Below are positions 1-6,930 of a DNA stretch of 14,001 nucleotides, one piece after another. This DNA comes from an uncultured Candidatus Berkelbacteria bacterium (lineage in GTDB: Bacteria > Patescibacteriota > UBA1384 > CAILIB01). Numbering within the stretch: position 1 is the first letter of the stretch; the number at the start of each line of letters is the position of its first letter. The position numbers were made by a program, and so were the translations under genes. The stretch lies in the NCBI GenBank assembly GCA_937895715.1, contig CALBLZ010000051.1:1-14001 (forward strand), written 5' to 3'. The notes under the pieces are model-generated. The model saw nothing but the letters and a program-made list of their open reading frames with translations, searched no databases and was not told where the DNA came from.

Positions 1-1452
1 ATTGCCAATCTCGCCCATAAGGCCAACGAATTCGAAGCAAAACTGATTGAGTACGATAAAGAAAAGATAGAGCAGCTTACCATTAGCTCTGGCGAGCGGG
101 CCACAACAATTAAATCTGAGCTTGAAAAGGCGGCCTACACGGTTGATTCTGTCGAGAAAAAGCCGGTAAAGCGCCGTCCAAGCGCTCCGTACACCACGTC
201 CAGTTTTCAGCAGGATGCGGTAAACAAGCTAAGTATTTCTTCAAAGAACGCCATGCGGGCCGCTCAGCAGCTCTACGAAGCTGGGTTAATCACCTACATG
301 CGTACCGATTCTGTTGATTTGGGTGCAGAGGCAATCCAAGCCATCCGCTCCTACGTTACCAGTGAGTTTGGAACAAACTACCTTCCGAGTACTCCTAACA
401 AGTACCAAACCAAGACAAAACAGGCGCAAGAGGCTCACGAAGCAATTCGCCCAACAGATCCTTCTCGCAATGCCGACAGTTTGGGTCTCGATGGGCAAAC
501 TCAAAAGGTGTACGACCTCATTCGTCGCCGCGCTCTCGCTAGCCAAATGGCAGAGGCTGAACTTGAGCAAACACAGGTTACCATCTCCGCTGGTAAGGGA
601 ATCTTCCGCGCAAATGGCCAGCGTATTGTATTCCCAGGGTTTCTGGCGGTAATTGGCGCAAAAGAGAAAGAAGACGACCAGCGCCTACCTGCTCTTGTAG
701 CAGGGGACAAGCCGTCTCTCGAAGAGCTCAAAGCCGACCAGCACTTTACCGAACCACCACCGCGCTTTACTGAAGCAACACTAATCAAGGCACTCGAAGA
801 AAACGGTATTGGCCGACCTTCAACCTATGCTCCAACCATCGATACCTTGGTGCAGCGTAAGTACGTGCTTCTCGAGCAACGTCGCTTTGCTCCAGAAGAA
901 GTCGGAATTATTGTTACTAATCTCTTGTCAGAGCACTTCCCAGACATTGTTGATGTGAACTTTACCGCTTCAATGGAAGAAAAGCTCGACAAAATTGCAG
1001 ATGGCGAGGCTAAATACGAGCAGGTGCTCGGAGGTTTTTGGAAGCCATTCAAGGACAATGTTGACGTTAAAACTGAGTCGATTGTCAAAATAGATATGAC
1101 CGAGGAAACCGATAAAGTGTGTCCAAACTGTAGTTCACCAATGATTGTGAAAACCGGACGATTTGGAAAATTCCTTGCTTGTACCAAATTCCCGGAGTGT
1201 AAAACAACTCAACCATTGCAGGAAGCCCAGCCAACAGGTTTAATCTGTCCTCGCGACGCAAAGCCATTAGCCTGGAAGCGTGCCCGAAAAGGACAATTCC
1301 TTGGATGTAGTGGCTACCCAGATTGTAAGTTTGCTCTCTGGAAACCAGAGCAACTTACTAAGAAGATTGAGGAACTCGAGGCAGAAGGTGAAGTGCTCGA
1401 ACACAAGCAAGCTGCACTTGAAGCCCTCGCTGCTCTTCCAAAAACAGCGTAA
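1..1452 (+). CDS. topA: DNA topoisomerase I (type IA), 3' part
   Basis: Relaxes negatively supercoiled DNA by transient single-strand cleavage. The frame is open from base 1, so the N-terminal Toprim part lies outside the window; 483 codons are present and bacterial TopA usually has roughly 700-870 residues. The catalytic tyrosine lies in the motif LITYMRTDS (Tyr codon 295-297). The family motifs EAHEAIRPTD and EENGIGRPSTYAPTI follow. The C-terminus holds two topoisomerase zinc-ribbon modules. The first has four Cys (codons at 1120, 1129, 1180, 1198; C-x2-C-x16-C-x5-C). The second reads CPRD...C...C (Cys at 1246, 1306, 1324) with Asp where the second Cys would be; from family knowledge a CPxD form is common in TopA and is probably not damage. 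It ends nine bases before recR, suggesting co-transcription. Any promoter is outside the window. Confidence 0.97.
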   Translation: MANLAHKANEFEAKLIEYDKEKIEQLTISSGERATTIKSELEKAAYTVDSVEKKPVKRRPSAPYTTSSFQQDAVNKLSISSKNAMRAAQQLYEAGLITYMRTDSVDLGAEAIQAIRSYVTSEFGTNYLPSTPNKYQTKTKQAQEAHEAIRPTDPSRNADSLGLDGQTQKVYDLIRRRALASQMAEAELEQTQVTISAGKGIFRANGQRIVFPGFLAVIGAKEKEDDQRLPALVAGDKPSLEELKADQHFTEPPPRFTEATLIKALEENGIGRPSTYAPTIDTLVQRKYVLLEQRRFAPEEVGIIVTNLLSEHFPDIVDVNFTASMEEKLDKIADGEAKYEQVLGGFWKPFKDNVDVKTESIVKIDMTEETDKVCPNCSSPMIVKTGRFGKFLACTKFPECKTTQPLQEAQPTGLICPRDAKPLAWKRARKGQFLGCSGYPDCKFALWKPEQLTKKIEELEAEGEVLEHKQAALEALAALPKTA

Positions 1453-1461
1453 GGTAGGGCT

Positions 1462-2088
1462 ATGTCTGCTCGCCTTCCCGAACCTGTTCAGAACCTCATC
1501 GATGCGTTTGGGCGTCAGCCGGGGATTGGTCCCAAAATGGCTGCGCGCCTTACCTTTAACCTGTTGCAGCGCAACGACCAAGAGGTATCTCGGTTTATTC
1601 ACGCGCTCGAAGGCATCACGAGTGGTCTCCAGCCTTGTGAACAGTGTGGGAATATCTCTGAGAAGCCACTCTGTGTCATTTGTCGCGAATCTGGTCGATC
1701 AGAAAGTCAGATCTGTGTGGTAGAAGGCCCGCTCGATGTGATTGCTCTCGAGAAAACCAACCTGTTCCATGGGCTCTACCACGTACTCGGCGGTGCACTT
1801 TCACCAATTGACGGCATTGGCCCAGATCAGTTGCGCATGCGCTTACTGCATAGTCGGATTGCAAAACGGCTTACAGAAGGGGAAAAGACAGAGCTAATCC
1901 TTGCCACAAATCCATCGCTAGAAGGTGAAGCGACCGCAAGTTATATCGTGCAACTCTTTGGAGAAGCAACAGAAGCCGGCCAGGTTAGTATTACTCGCAT
2001 TGCGCGTGGCTTGCCGATGGGTAGTGATATTGAGTATGCTGATCCTACGACCCTTGCTCGCGCACTAGAAGGTCGCAGTAGCTTCTAA
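1462..2088 (+). CDS. recR: Recombination mediator protein RecR
   Basis: RecR works with RecO (and RecF) to load RecA onto SSB-coated single-stranded DNA during gap repair. The 208-residue product is close to the usual ~200. In order it shows an N-terminal helix-hairpin-helix (GRQPGIGPKMAARL, about residues 17-30), a four-Cys zinc finger (Cys59, Cys62, Cys71, Cys74), and a Toprim domain starting at VVEGPLDVIALE (about 86-97) and running through GGALSPIDGIGP and ATNPSLEGEATA. The C-terminus carries the RecR-typical ITRIARGLPMGSDIEYAD. The ATG follows the topA stop by nine bases. In many bacteria recR sits beside ybaB and dnaX; here a ybaB-family gene is about 9.3 kb away instead, so the classic cluster is broken. 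Confidence 0.97.
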   Translation: MSARLPEPVQNLIDAFGRQPGIGPKMAARLTFNLLQRNDQEVSRFIHALEGITSGLQPCEQCGNISEKPLCVICRESGRSESQICVVEGPLDVIALEKTNLFHGLYHVLGGALSPIDGIGPDQLRMRLLHSRIAKRLTEGEKTELILATNPSLEGEATASYIVQLFGEATEAGQVSITRIARGLPMGSDIEYADPTTLARALEGRSSF

Positions 2089-2104
2089 CCTAGTAATACG
2101 AACC

Positions 2105-2410
2105 ATGCCTGTTACCGTCCTCAATCCAGACCAAGAAGGTGAAGTTGATCCAGTAGAAGCCATCGACGAACACGACGACGAAGTAGCAAATGAAGAAGAT
2201 ATGGGTGTGCATATTACCGATCCTGAACACCCAGAGGTTGTTCCGGCAGAAGAAGGATTGGAAAAGATCATCGCTGCTATCGAAGTCCCAATCGCTGAAG
2301 ATTCACACGACCCAAGTGCCCCTGCAAAAAAGAGTAATGTTCAGGTTTCAGACGAGCTGATCAAGCGTGAATTAACCGTAGAAGACTGGCAGGATGCCGG
2401 TAGAATCTAA
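2105..2410 (+). CDS. Small acidic protein of unknown function
   Basis: A 101-residue protein that I do not recognise. It is very rich in Glu and Asp (for example EHDDEVANEEDMG) with few basic residues until a short C-terminal segment (KKSNVQVSDELIKRELTVEDWQDAGRI region). No signal peptide, membrane segment or Cys is visible, so it is probably cytoplasmic and perhaps largely disordered at the N-terminus. It starts 16 bases after recR and its last 17 bases overlap the start of cysS in another frame, which fits translational coupling inside the operon. Position and uninterrupted frame support a real gene. No function can be inferred; its neighbours only place it in a housekeeping operon. Confidence 0.7.
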   Translation: MPVTVLNPDQEGEVDPVEAIDEHDDEVANEEDMGVHITDPEHPEVVPAEEGLEKIIAAIEVPIAEDSHDPSAPAKKSNVQVSDELIKRELTVEDWQDAGRI

Positions 2411-3782
2411 CACCTTGCTGTACGACACTCTCACCCGATCGTTGGTTGAACTGAAGCCCCAGGAAGCTGGGGCTATTCGTATGTACACCTGTGGGCCAAC
2501 TGTTTACAACGATCAGCACATTGGCAACTATCGCACCTATATCTTTGAGGATGTGCTGGTGAAGACCCTTGAACAGGCAGGCTACGAGGTTACTCGAGTA
2601 ATGAACATTACCGACGTTGGCCACCTGGTAGGGGATGGAGACGACGGAGAGGATAAGCTCGAAGTAGGTGCTCGTCGCGAAGGAAACACCGCTTGGGAGG
2701 TGGCAAAGCGGTACGAAGATAGGTTTGTATCGGATATGGCCGAGCTTAACCTTCAGCAGCCGACTCTCTTGGTCCGCGCCACTGAGGCCATAGAAGGCCA
2801 AATTAACCTCATTAAAGAACTAGAGGAAAAGGGTTATACCTATGCCACTTCTGACGGCATCTACTTTGATAGCTCAAAACTTACTGATTACGGAAAGCTT
2901 GCGCAGCTCGATATCGCTGGGTTGCAAGCCGGGGCTCGCGTAGAGATAGGGGAAAAGCGTACTGCAACCGATTTTGCACTATGGAAGTTCTCACCAACAG
3001 ATCACAGGCGCGATATGGAGTGGGAGAGTCCATGGGGCACCGGTTTTCCGGGGTGGCATATTGAGTGTTCAGCGATTATTCGAGAAAACCTTGGAGACAG
3101 CATCGATATTCACTGTGGGGGAGTCGACCACATTCCTGTACACCATACGAATGAGATTGCACAGAGCGAAACGGTAACTGGGCAACCACTTGCTCACATC
3201 TGGATGCATGCTGAGTTCCTTCTAGTAGATGGCGGCAAAATGGCTAAATCGTTGGGGAATGTGTACACCCTGGCAGACCTGAAGGAGAAGGGGTGCGACC
3301 CGTTGGCACTGCGTATGCTCAGCTATACAACTCATTACCGGGCTAAGCTCAACTTTACCTGGGAGAGCTTAGATGTTGCCGCAAAAAGCCTGGAGAAGCT
3401 GCGGCGGATTTTCCACGAAGCTCAGGAAGCCGACGAAACAGACGCAGTCCGAGACTTTCAGGTTCGCTTCCGTGCCGAGCTTATGAACGATCTGAATACA
3501 CCTCGAGCACTCGCTGTACTTTGGGAGGCACTTGGCGCCTTACCTACACCAGAAGAGAAGCGATCTTTCTTGGAGTACGCTGATACCGTACTTTCACTTA
3601 GCCTCGCACATGCGCTGACTCCTATCGAACTATCTAGCGATGTTCAGGTGTTACTTGATGAACGAGACGCAGCCAGAGCTCAGCAGAACTGGCAGCGCAG
3701 CGACGAACTGCGTGCTCAACTAGAACAAAAAGGCTACACCGTACAGGACACACCGCAGGGAACGAGTGTTGTAAAAAAATAG
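2394..3782 (+). CDS. cysS: Cysteinyl-tRNA synthetase
   Basis: Class Ia aminoacyl-tRNA synthetase that activates cysteine with ATP and charges tRNA-Cys in the cytoplasm. At 462 residues it matches the normal family length (about 460). The Rossmann fold begins with MYTCGPTVYND; Cys33 is the first zinc ligand. HIGN at residues 42-45 is the HIGH motif. The other expected zinc ligands are present: Cys225 in HIECS, and His250 and Glu254 in HHTNE. KMAKS at 282-286 is the KMSKS signature. The C-terminal anticodon-binding helical part ends with the usual RDAARAQQNWQRSDELRAQL. The start at 2394 fits the N-terminus expected for the family (LLYDTLTR...). It overlaps the upstream acidic gene by 17 bases. 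No terminator is visible after the stop. Confidence 0.97.
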   Translation: MPVESNTLLYDTLTRSLVELKPQEAGAIRMYTCGPTVYNDQHIGNYRTYIFEDVLVKTLEQAGYEVTRVMNITDVGHLVGDGDDGEDKLEVGARREGNTAWEVAKRYEDRFVSDMAELNLQQPTLLVRATEAIEGQINLIKELEEKGYTYATSDGIYFDSSKLTDYGKLAQLDIAGLQAGARVEIGEKRTATDFALWKFSPTDHRRDMEWESPWGTGFPGWHIECSAIIRENLGDSIDIHCGGVDHIPVHHTNEIAQSETVTGQPLAHIWMHAEFLLVDGGKMAKSLGNVYTLADLKEKGCDPLALRMLSYTTHYRAKLNFTWESLDVAAKSLEKLRRIFHEAQEADETDAVRDFQVRFRAELMNDLNTPRALAVLWEALGALPTPEEKRSFLEYADTVLSLSLAHALTPIELSSDVQVLLDERDAARAQQNWQRSDELRAQLEQKGYTVQDTPQGTSVVKK

Positions 3783-3822
3783 TAATTTCCAGATAACAAT
3801 TCGGAATATTGCGCTTTGGTAC

Positions 3823-3851
3823 TTGACAAAAGTGCCTTTTTGCTCTATAGT
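3823..3851 (+). promoter_or_regulatory. Consensus sigma70-type promoter
   Basis: TTGACA at 3823-3828, a 17-base spacer, and TATAGT at 3846-3851. This is a perfect -35 box with a near-consensus -10 box, among the best promoter matches in the window. Transcription would start near 3858. It lies 40 bases after the cysS stop and drives a long leader or RNA of about 440 bases before the first secreted-protein gene. Confidence 0.85.
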
Positions 3852-3857
3852 CCACTC

Positions 3858-4299
3858 TCGTATTGACCCTTGGCTAATTCAGAACCGTCGAAAATAACAG
3901 ACAGCGCTTTTGCATAGTGATCTGGCTGAGAAGTGTGTGCCGCAAGGTACGTGGATGACTGGTTCACAGCACTCAACCAGAAGGTTATCTTAGGCTTCAA
4001 GCCATTCAACCCTCTGTCTCTGTGACCACGCCCGCTTCTTGGCTGGATCACTGGGCACAAGCGTTTTTATTTTACGGAGGGGCAACCCGACGGAAATGAA
4101 CCGATCTGCTTTCCCAGTCTGAAACCTTTCCGCTTATACGGACGGGAACTTCAGATCGGTGCAGCTCAGTAATAGCATCGAACTTTTACAACGAACGACC
4201 GTTCTACCAAGATCAGTCAGTTCTACATAGCGATTTATACCAAACACCAGGTTATGGGTGTCGCAAGCATGCGTTACATGCACGAATAGGAGCACAGAC
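3858..4299 (+). ncRNA. Structured leader or non-coding RNA, family unknown
   Basis: About 440 bases between a strong promoter and the next gene, with no convincing + strand coding frame. Inverted repeats seen directly are: CTGGTT/AACCAG (3959-3964 with 3975-3980); GGCT/AGCC (3993-3996 with 4000-4003); an imperfect 10-bp stem at 4022-4051 with one unpaired base on each arm; a perfect 9-bp stem ACCGATCTG/CAGATCGGT (4100-4108 with 4152-4160) holding an inner TTCCC/GGGAA stem; ACACC/GGTGT (4244-4248 with 4257-4261); and GCATG/CATGC (4267-4271 with 4277-4281). TTTTTATTTT at 4064-4073 could end a shorter RNA. I found no match to signatures I know for RNase P RNA, tmRNA, SRP RNA or common riboswitches. 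It could be a long regulatory 5' leader, a separate RNA, or simply an accessory-region spacer. Confidence 0.45.
4100..4160 (+). repeat. Perfect 9-bp inverted repeat with nested stem
   Basis: ACCGATCTG (4100-4108) and CAGATCGGT (4152-4160) are exact reverse complements. Inside, TTCCC (4111-4115) pairs with GGGAA (4144-4148), and CCG/CGG can close an inner loop. The result is a long rod-like hairpin in the leader of the secreted-protein pair. A possible 8-codon reading frame (ATG at 4096, encoding MNRSAFPV, stop at 4120) runs into the 5' arm; it may be chance. Confidence 0.75.
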
Positions 4300-5433
4300 A
4301 TGAAGAAGAACTATCCTCTCGTCGCTTTGGCGCTCGCAGTTGCGATGTTGCCCATGACTTCCTTTGCCCAGACGACTGGGGGAGGGACTGGTGGCACAAC
4401 CACCACCAACGTGAGTAATGGCGGGACTTCCCGTGCTACGAACGTTGGATTCAGCCTCTGGGCTGAGGTTCAGAAGTTTTCGTTGGCGGGCCTTGAGCTC
4501 TCCATCAATCTTCGGAACAACAAAACCGGTCAGTTGGTAACGGGCATCAAGGGGAAAACCCTGGAGATGATTCCGTTCTGGGGGGTCGCTAAGACCGACT
4601 ATACGATCGAAATCGAAGTACTGCCGCTTGCGGCTGGCCTTCGCTACGACGGACAGGGTCGACCGCTCATGAAAGTGAATGCCAACGCCGAGAACAGCGT
4701 GGCTACTGACCAACGGGTAACGATGACAAAACCCGATGCAGAGGGCCGCGTGCTCTTCCGCATCGATATGTCGAAGTTCACCCAAGCCGAGATGCTGAAC
4801 CTCGGGTTCAAAGTGGAGATGGTTACCGGGAGGGACTACGCTAAAACGTGGTTCATCACCTGGAGCGCATCCAATCATTGGGAAGGTGCGATGGCTCGCA
4901 TCACCATCCCTGTCAAAGGGGCATGGCCGACCAGCATCACCCTCAACGATGATTCCATGGCTGACTACCAGACCTTGGCCGCTGCTGAAACGGGCACCGG
5001 TGTACCTCAGTACATCGGCGGCATCATCCGTTACAACTCTTCGTCACGTCTAACCGCGGCACTTGCCTCGTTGCACAACCCTGTGCAGCCCGTGCAATCG
5101 CCTGTCGTGACGACGAACAACACTGTCACCGTGACGGTCGACCAGCGTGGTCGCATCGTCGAAGCTGCGCCGACTGATTTCAAGGTCGACTTCGATCGTG
5201 GCGACCTGGTCGTCACGAGCAGCAAGCCCGGTACGTTCACTGTTCACTGGAAACTTCTTGACGGCTATTCGGCTGAAGGGAAGAAGAAAGAAGGCAGCAA
5301 CGTAGTTGGGTCGAACTCACTTCGAATCTTAGCGGAAGCCCTGGCAACCGCAGAGATCGAGTGGAAGGATTCGGAAGGCAAGGTCCACGTATACTACGTG
5401 GTCCTGCCGACCAAAGCCGGAGAAGAAAACTAA
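4300..5433 (+). CDS. Secreted protein of unknown function (first of pair)
   Basis: A 377-residue protein that I do not recognise. The N-terminus is a clear signal peptide: KK, a hydrophobic core (LVALALAVAMLPM) and a SFAQ signal-peptidase-I-like site near residue 24. A Gly/Thr/Ser/Asn-rich stretch follows (about 25-47), then a region rich in alternating hydrophobic residues that suggests beta structure. No second membrane segment, Cys or sorting motif is visible, so the product is probably exported and soluble or peripherally attached. The start at 4300 is chosen because AGGAG at 4288-4292 lies seven bases upstream and the signal peptide begins there; an ATG at 4258 in the same frame would bury the signal. 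TAA at 5431-5433 overlaps the next ATG by one base. GC content and codon choice look richer than in the flanking genes. Confidence 0.88.
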   Translation: MKKNYPLVALALAVAMLPMTSFAQTTGGGTGGTTTTNVSNGGTSRATNVGFSLWAEVQKFSLAGLELSINLRNNKTGQLVTGIKGKTLEMIPFWGVAKTDYTIEIEVLPLAAGLRYDGQGRPLMKVNANAENSVATDQRVTMTKPDAEGRVLFRIDMSKFTQAEMLNLGFKVEMVTGRDYAKTWFITWSASNHWEGAMARITIPVKGAWPTSITLNDDSMADYQTLAAAETGTGVPQYIGGIIRYNSSSRLTAALASLHNPVQPVQSPVVTTNNTVTVTVDQRGRIVEAAPTDFKVDFDRGDLVVTSSKPGTFTVHWKLLDGYSAEGKKKEGSNVVGSNSLRILAEALATAEIEWKDSEGKVHVYYVVLPTKAGEEN

Positions 5434-6665
5434 TGAGACATCTGATCGCACTGATCTGTCTGCTCGTTGCCGCTTGCGGCTTTGCACAGACCCTCGACGT
5501 CAAGCGGTCGGACTCCGGTTCGACCGCTCAGACCAGTAAGAGCACCGTCACGATCTACAAGTGGATGAAGCAGAACGGCGTTCTGACGCAAAGCGTCAAG
5601 ACGATGCCTGCCGAGACCGCGGAAGATATGCGGGCGGTGTATTCCCAAAGAGGGTTCCGCACAATCAACCTCTCTCAGGTTCCTGCCGACAGGCTAGCAG
5701 CTCTTGCGAAAGCGGAGCTGACTGCCAGTCAGTTGAAGAACAGGGAAGGTATTGCAGCGGAATTCCCACCGAACGCCTACTATCTGGCCGACGAGAACGA
5801 GCTCTCAGCGTTTACCTCGCACACCACGAGGATCACGCGAGGGGAGTACGATCCCGATCCGGCTGTTTGGAACGGCACCGGCAAGGTATTAGTGCCGCAC
5901 ACCACCCCGCTTTTGGGTTGGATGGTGTTCAAGCGCAGGAATGGTACGGAGTACTACCGATTCGGTTTCGTGACCAACAACGAGCCGGTCGTTGGACTCT
6001 CCCGCCGAGATCCTGCCAGCAATACGGATGTCCCGCTCGAGTACGTTGAGGTGTACAACCACCCCGGCCAACTCAGCGAGGCAGAAGATGCGCTGGTCTT
6101 CACCTCTGCCACGAACGCGCTTCGCTGCAAGAATCATTTCCCAACCGTGGCCTTAGCGCGGGTGGGGCTGAAGCTGCCGAAGCCGATCGTAACGACCCAG
6201 CGAGGTCGGGTTGATCTGGTGGAGCGCACGCTTTTCACCACCACCACGATCACCACCGAGAAGGTTATTACGGTCACCATGCCGTCGCAGCCTGACCTCG
6301 GTAAGGGGATCTTCATAGCGTTCAACGGCCATGCGCACGTGAACGACACGCAGCAGATCCGCAACGAGATCATTTCGCTCGACATGCTGTTCTTGGCTGG
6401 CGCCTGCAAGGCCCTCCCGAAAACCGTATGTGACGACGTGATCATCGACTGGGACGATCTCCCAGGCGACACCGGCGATACGGGTCCCAACCCCTGGTTG
6501 GGAGGGGACGTCGAATGGGGTCCGCCACCCCCCGGACAGCTGCTAGCTTCCATCTGGGAGCCGGCAGCAGCACATCGTGCAACGCTGCTCTCGCTCAACC
6601 CGATGGCAGCAGCGCCTCGTCCAGCGTGGTTCGGCTCCGGCCGCGACTACGCGTACATGGCGTGA
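5433..6665 (+). CDS. Secreted protein or lipoprotein of unknown function (second of pair)
   Basis: A 410-residue exported protein that I do not recognise. It begins with a short signal sequence (MRHLIALICLLVAACGFAQ). VAAC with Cys15 fits a lipobox, but the following GFAQ could equally be a signal-peptidase-I site, so lipid attachment is uncertain. The mature part has no further obvious membrane segment. A Thr-rich stretch (LFTTTTITTEKVITVTM) lies near the middle, followed by a D/G/P-rich stretch (DWDDLPGDTGDTGPNPW) and a Gly/Pro/Trp-rich C-terminal region. The ATG at 5433 shares its A with the upstream TAA stop, so translation is probably coupled and the two products may act together. The gene ends in TGA, and the frame carries no internal TGA. 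A terminator follows. Composition resembles its partner and differs from the DUF11 genes downstream. Confidence 0.87.
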   Translation: MRHLIALICLLVAACGFAQTLDVKRSDSGSTAQTSKSTVTIYKWMKQNGVLTQSVKTMPAETAEDMRAVYSQRGFRTINLSQVPADRLAALAKAELTASQLKNREGIAAEFPPNAYYLADENELSAFTSHTTRITRGEYDPDPAVWNGTGKVLVPHTTPLLGWMVFKRRNGTEYYRFGFVTNNEPVVGLSRRDPASNTDVPLEYVEVYNHPGQLSEAEDALVFTSATNALRCKNHFPTVALARVGLKLPKPIVTTQRGRVDLVERTLFTTTTITTEKVITVTMPSQPDLGKGIFIAFNGHAHVNDTQQIRNEIISLDMLFLAGACKALPKTVCDDVIIDWDDLPGDTGDTGPNPWLGGDVEWGPPPPGQLLASIWEPAAAHRATLLSLNPMAAAPRPAWFGSGRDYAYMA

Positions 6666-6694
6666 AGAACGGGTAGCTCACCTTACGAGCACTC

Positions 6695-6733
6695 GGCCTC
6701 CTCAAACCTAGCGGTGAGAGGGGGTCGTTTTTT
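6695..6733 (+). terminator. Probable intrinsic terminator after the secreted-protein pair
   Basis: CCTCCTCA (6697-6704) can pair with TGAGAGG (6715-6721...) with one bulged C, giving about seven base pairs around a ten-base loop. Six T (6728-6733) follow a short GGGTCG tail. The stem is imperfect, but position and T run fit a terminator. Confidence 0.65.
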
Positions 6734-6765
6734 ATTCCAAAAATTTCACAATGTACACGAGAATG

Positions 6766-6782
6766 TTGGCTTCCAAAGCCAA
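6766..6782. repeat. Inverted repeat just upstream of a -35 box
   Basis: TTGGCTT (6766-6772) and AAGCCAA (6776-6782) are a perfect 7-bp inverted repeat around CCA, seven bases before the -35 box at 6790. It could be a regulator site or a small hairpin. There is no direct evidence for a bound factor. Confidence 0.5.
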
Positions 6783-6789
6783 TAAGCCA

Positions 6790-6818
6790 TTGACAAAACC
6801 CTAAAAAAATGGTATTAA
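6790..6818 (+). promoter_or_regulatory. Promoter of the first DUF11 gene
   Basis: TTGACA (6790-6795), 17-base spacer, TATTAA (6813-6818). Transcription would begin near 6825, leaving a leader of about 105 bases. A direct repeat, GTGTTAAC (6822-6829) and GTGTTACC (6831-6838), lies across the expected start point. Confidence 0.75.
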
Positions 6819-6903
6819 AAAGTGTTAACAGTGTTACCGGTAGTCAGTCGTGAGATTGCCTTACCACCGCTTAACGATATGGGCCTAGGTTTGTCGCAAG
6901 ACA

Positions 6904-6927
6904 GATTAAAACCCGTACAGTTTAATC
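6904..6927 (+). repeat. Hairpin immediately before the first DUF11 start codon
   Basis: GATTAAA (6904-6910) and TTTAATC (6921-6927) are a perfect 7-bp inverted repeat with a ten-base loop, ending three bases before the ATG at 6931. No Shine-Dalgarno sequence is visible here, so the hairpin occupies the place where ribosome binding would be expected. It may modulate translation or protect the mRNA. Confidence 0.55.
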
Positions 6928-6930
6928 GTA

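Noticed and set aside
825..1187. Long minus-strand frame (120 residues) inside topA
   Set aside because: It lies opposite a strongly conserved topoisomerase region with all motifs on the + strand; a mirror frame of real coding sequence.
1246..1326. Second TopA zinc ribbon missing a Cys as a sign of decay
   Set aside because: A CPxD form is common in this family by my knowledge, and the rest of the gene is intact.
4022..4160. Integron attC-like site
   Set aside because: The imperfect palindromes were suggestive, but the paired GTTRRRY/RYYYAAC core sites are not present and no integrase is seen.
4258..4299. Upstream ATG extension of the first secreted protein
   Set aside because: It would add 14 residues in front of a good signal peptide and bypass the AGGAG site; the ATG at 4300 is better supported.
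3783..4299. tRNA or known structural RNA in the long gap
   Set aside because: I looked for cloverleaf and tmRNA, RNase P and SRP signatures and saw none.
6134..6598. Minus-strand frame of 154 residues inside the second secreted-protein gene
   Set aside because: The + strand frame has a signal peptide, a coupled start and a terminator, and the minus frame has no ribosome site or recognisable motif; GC-rich DNA often leaves shadow frames open.
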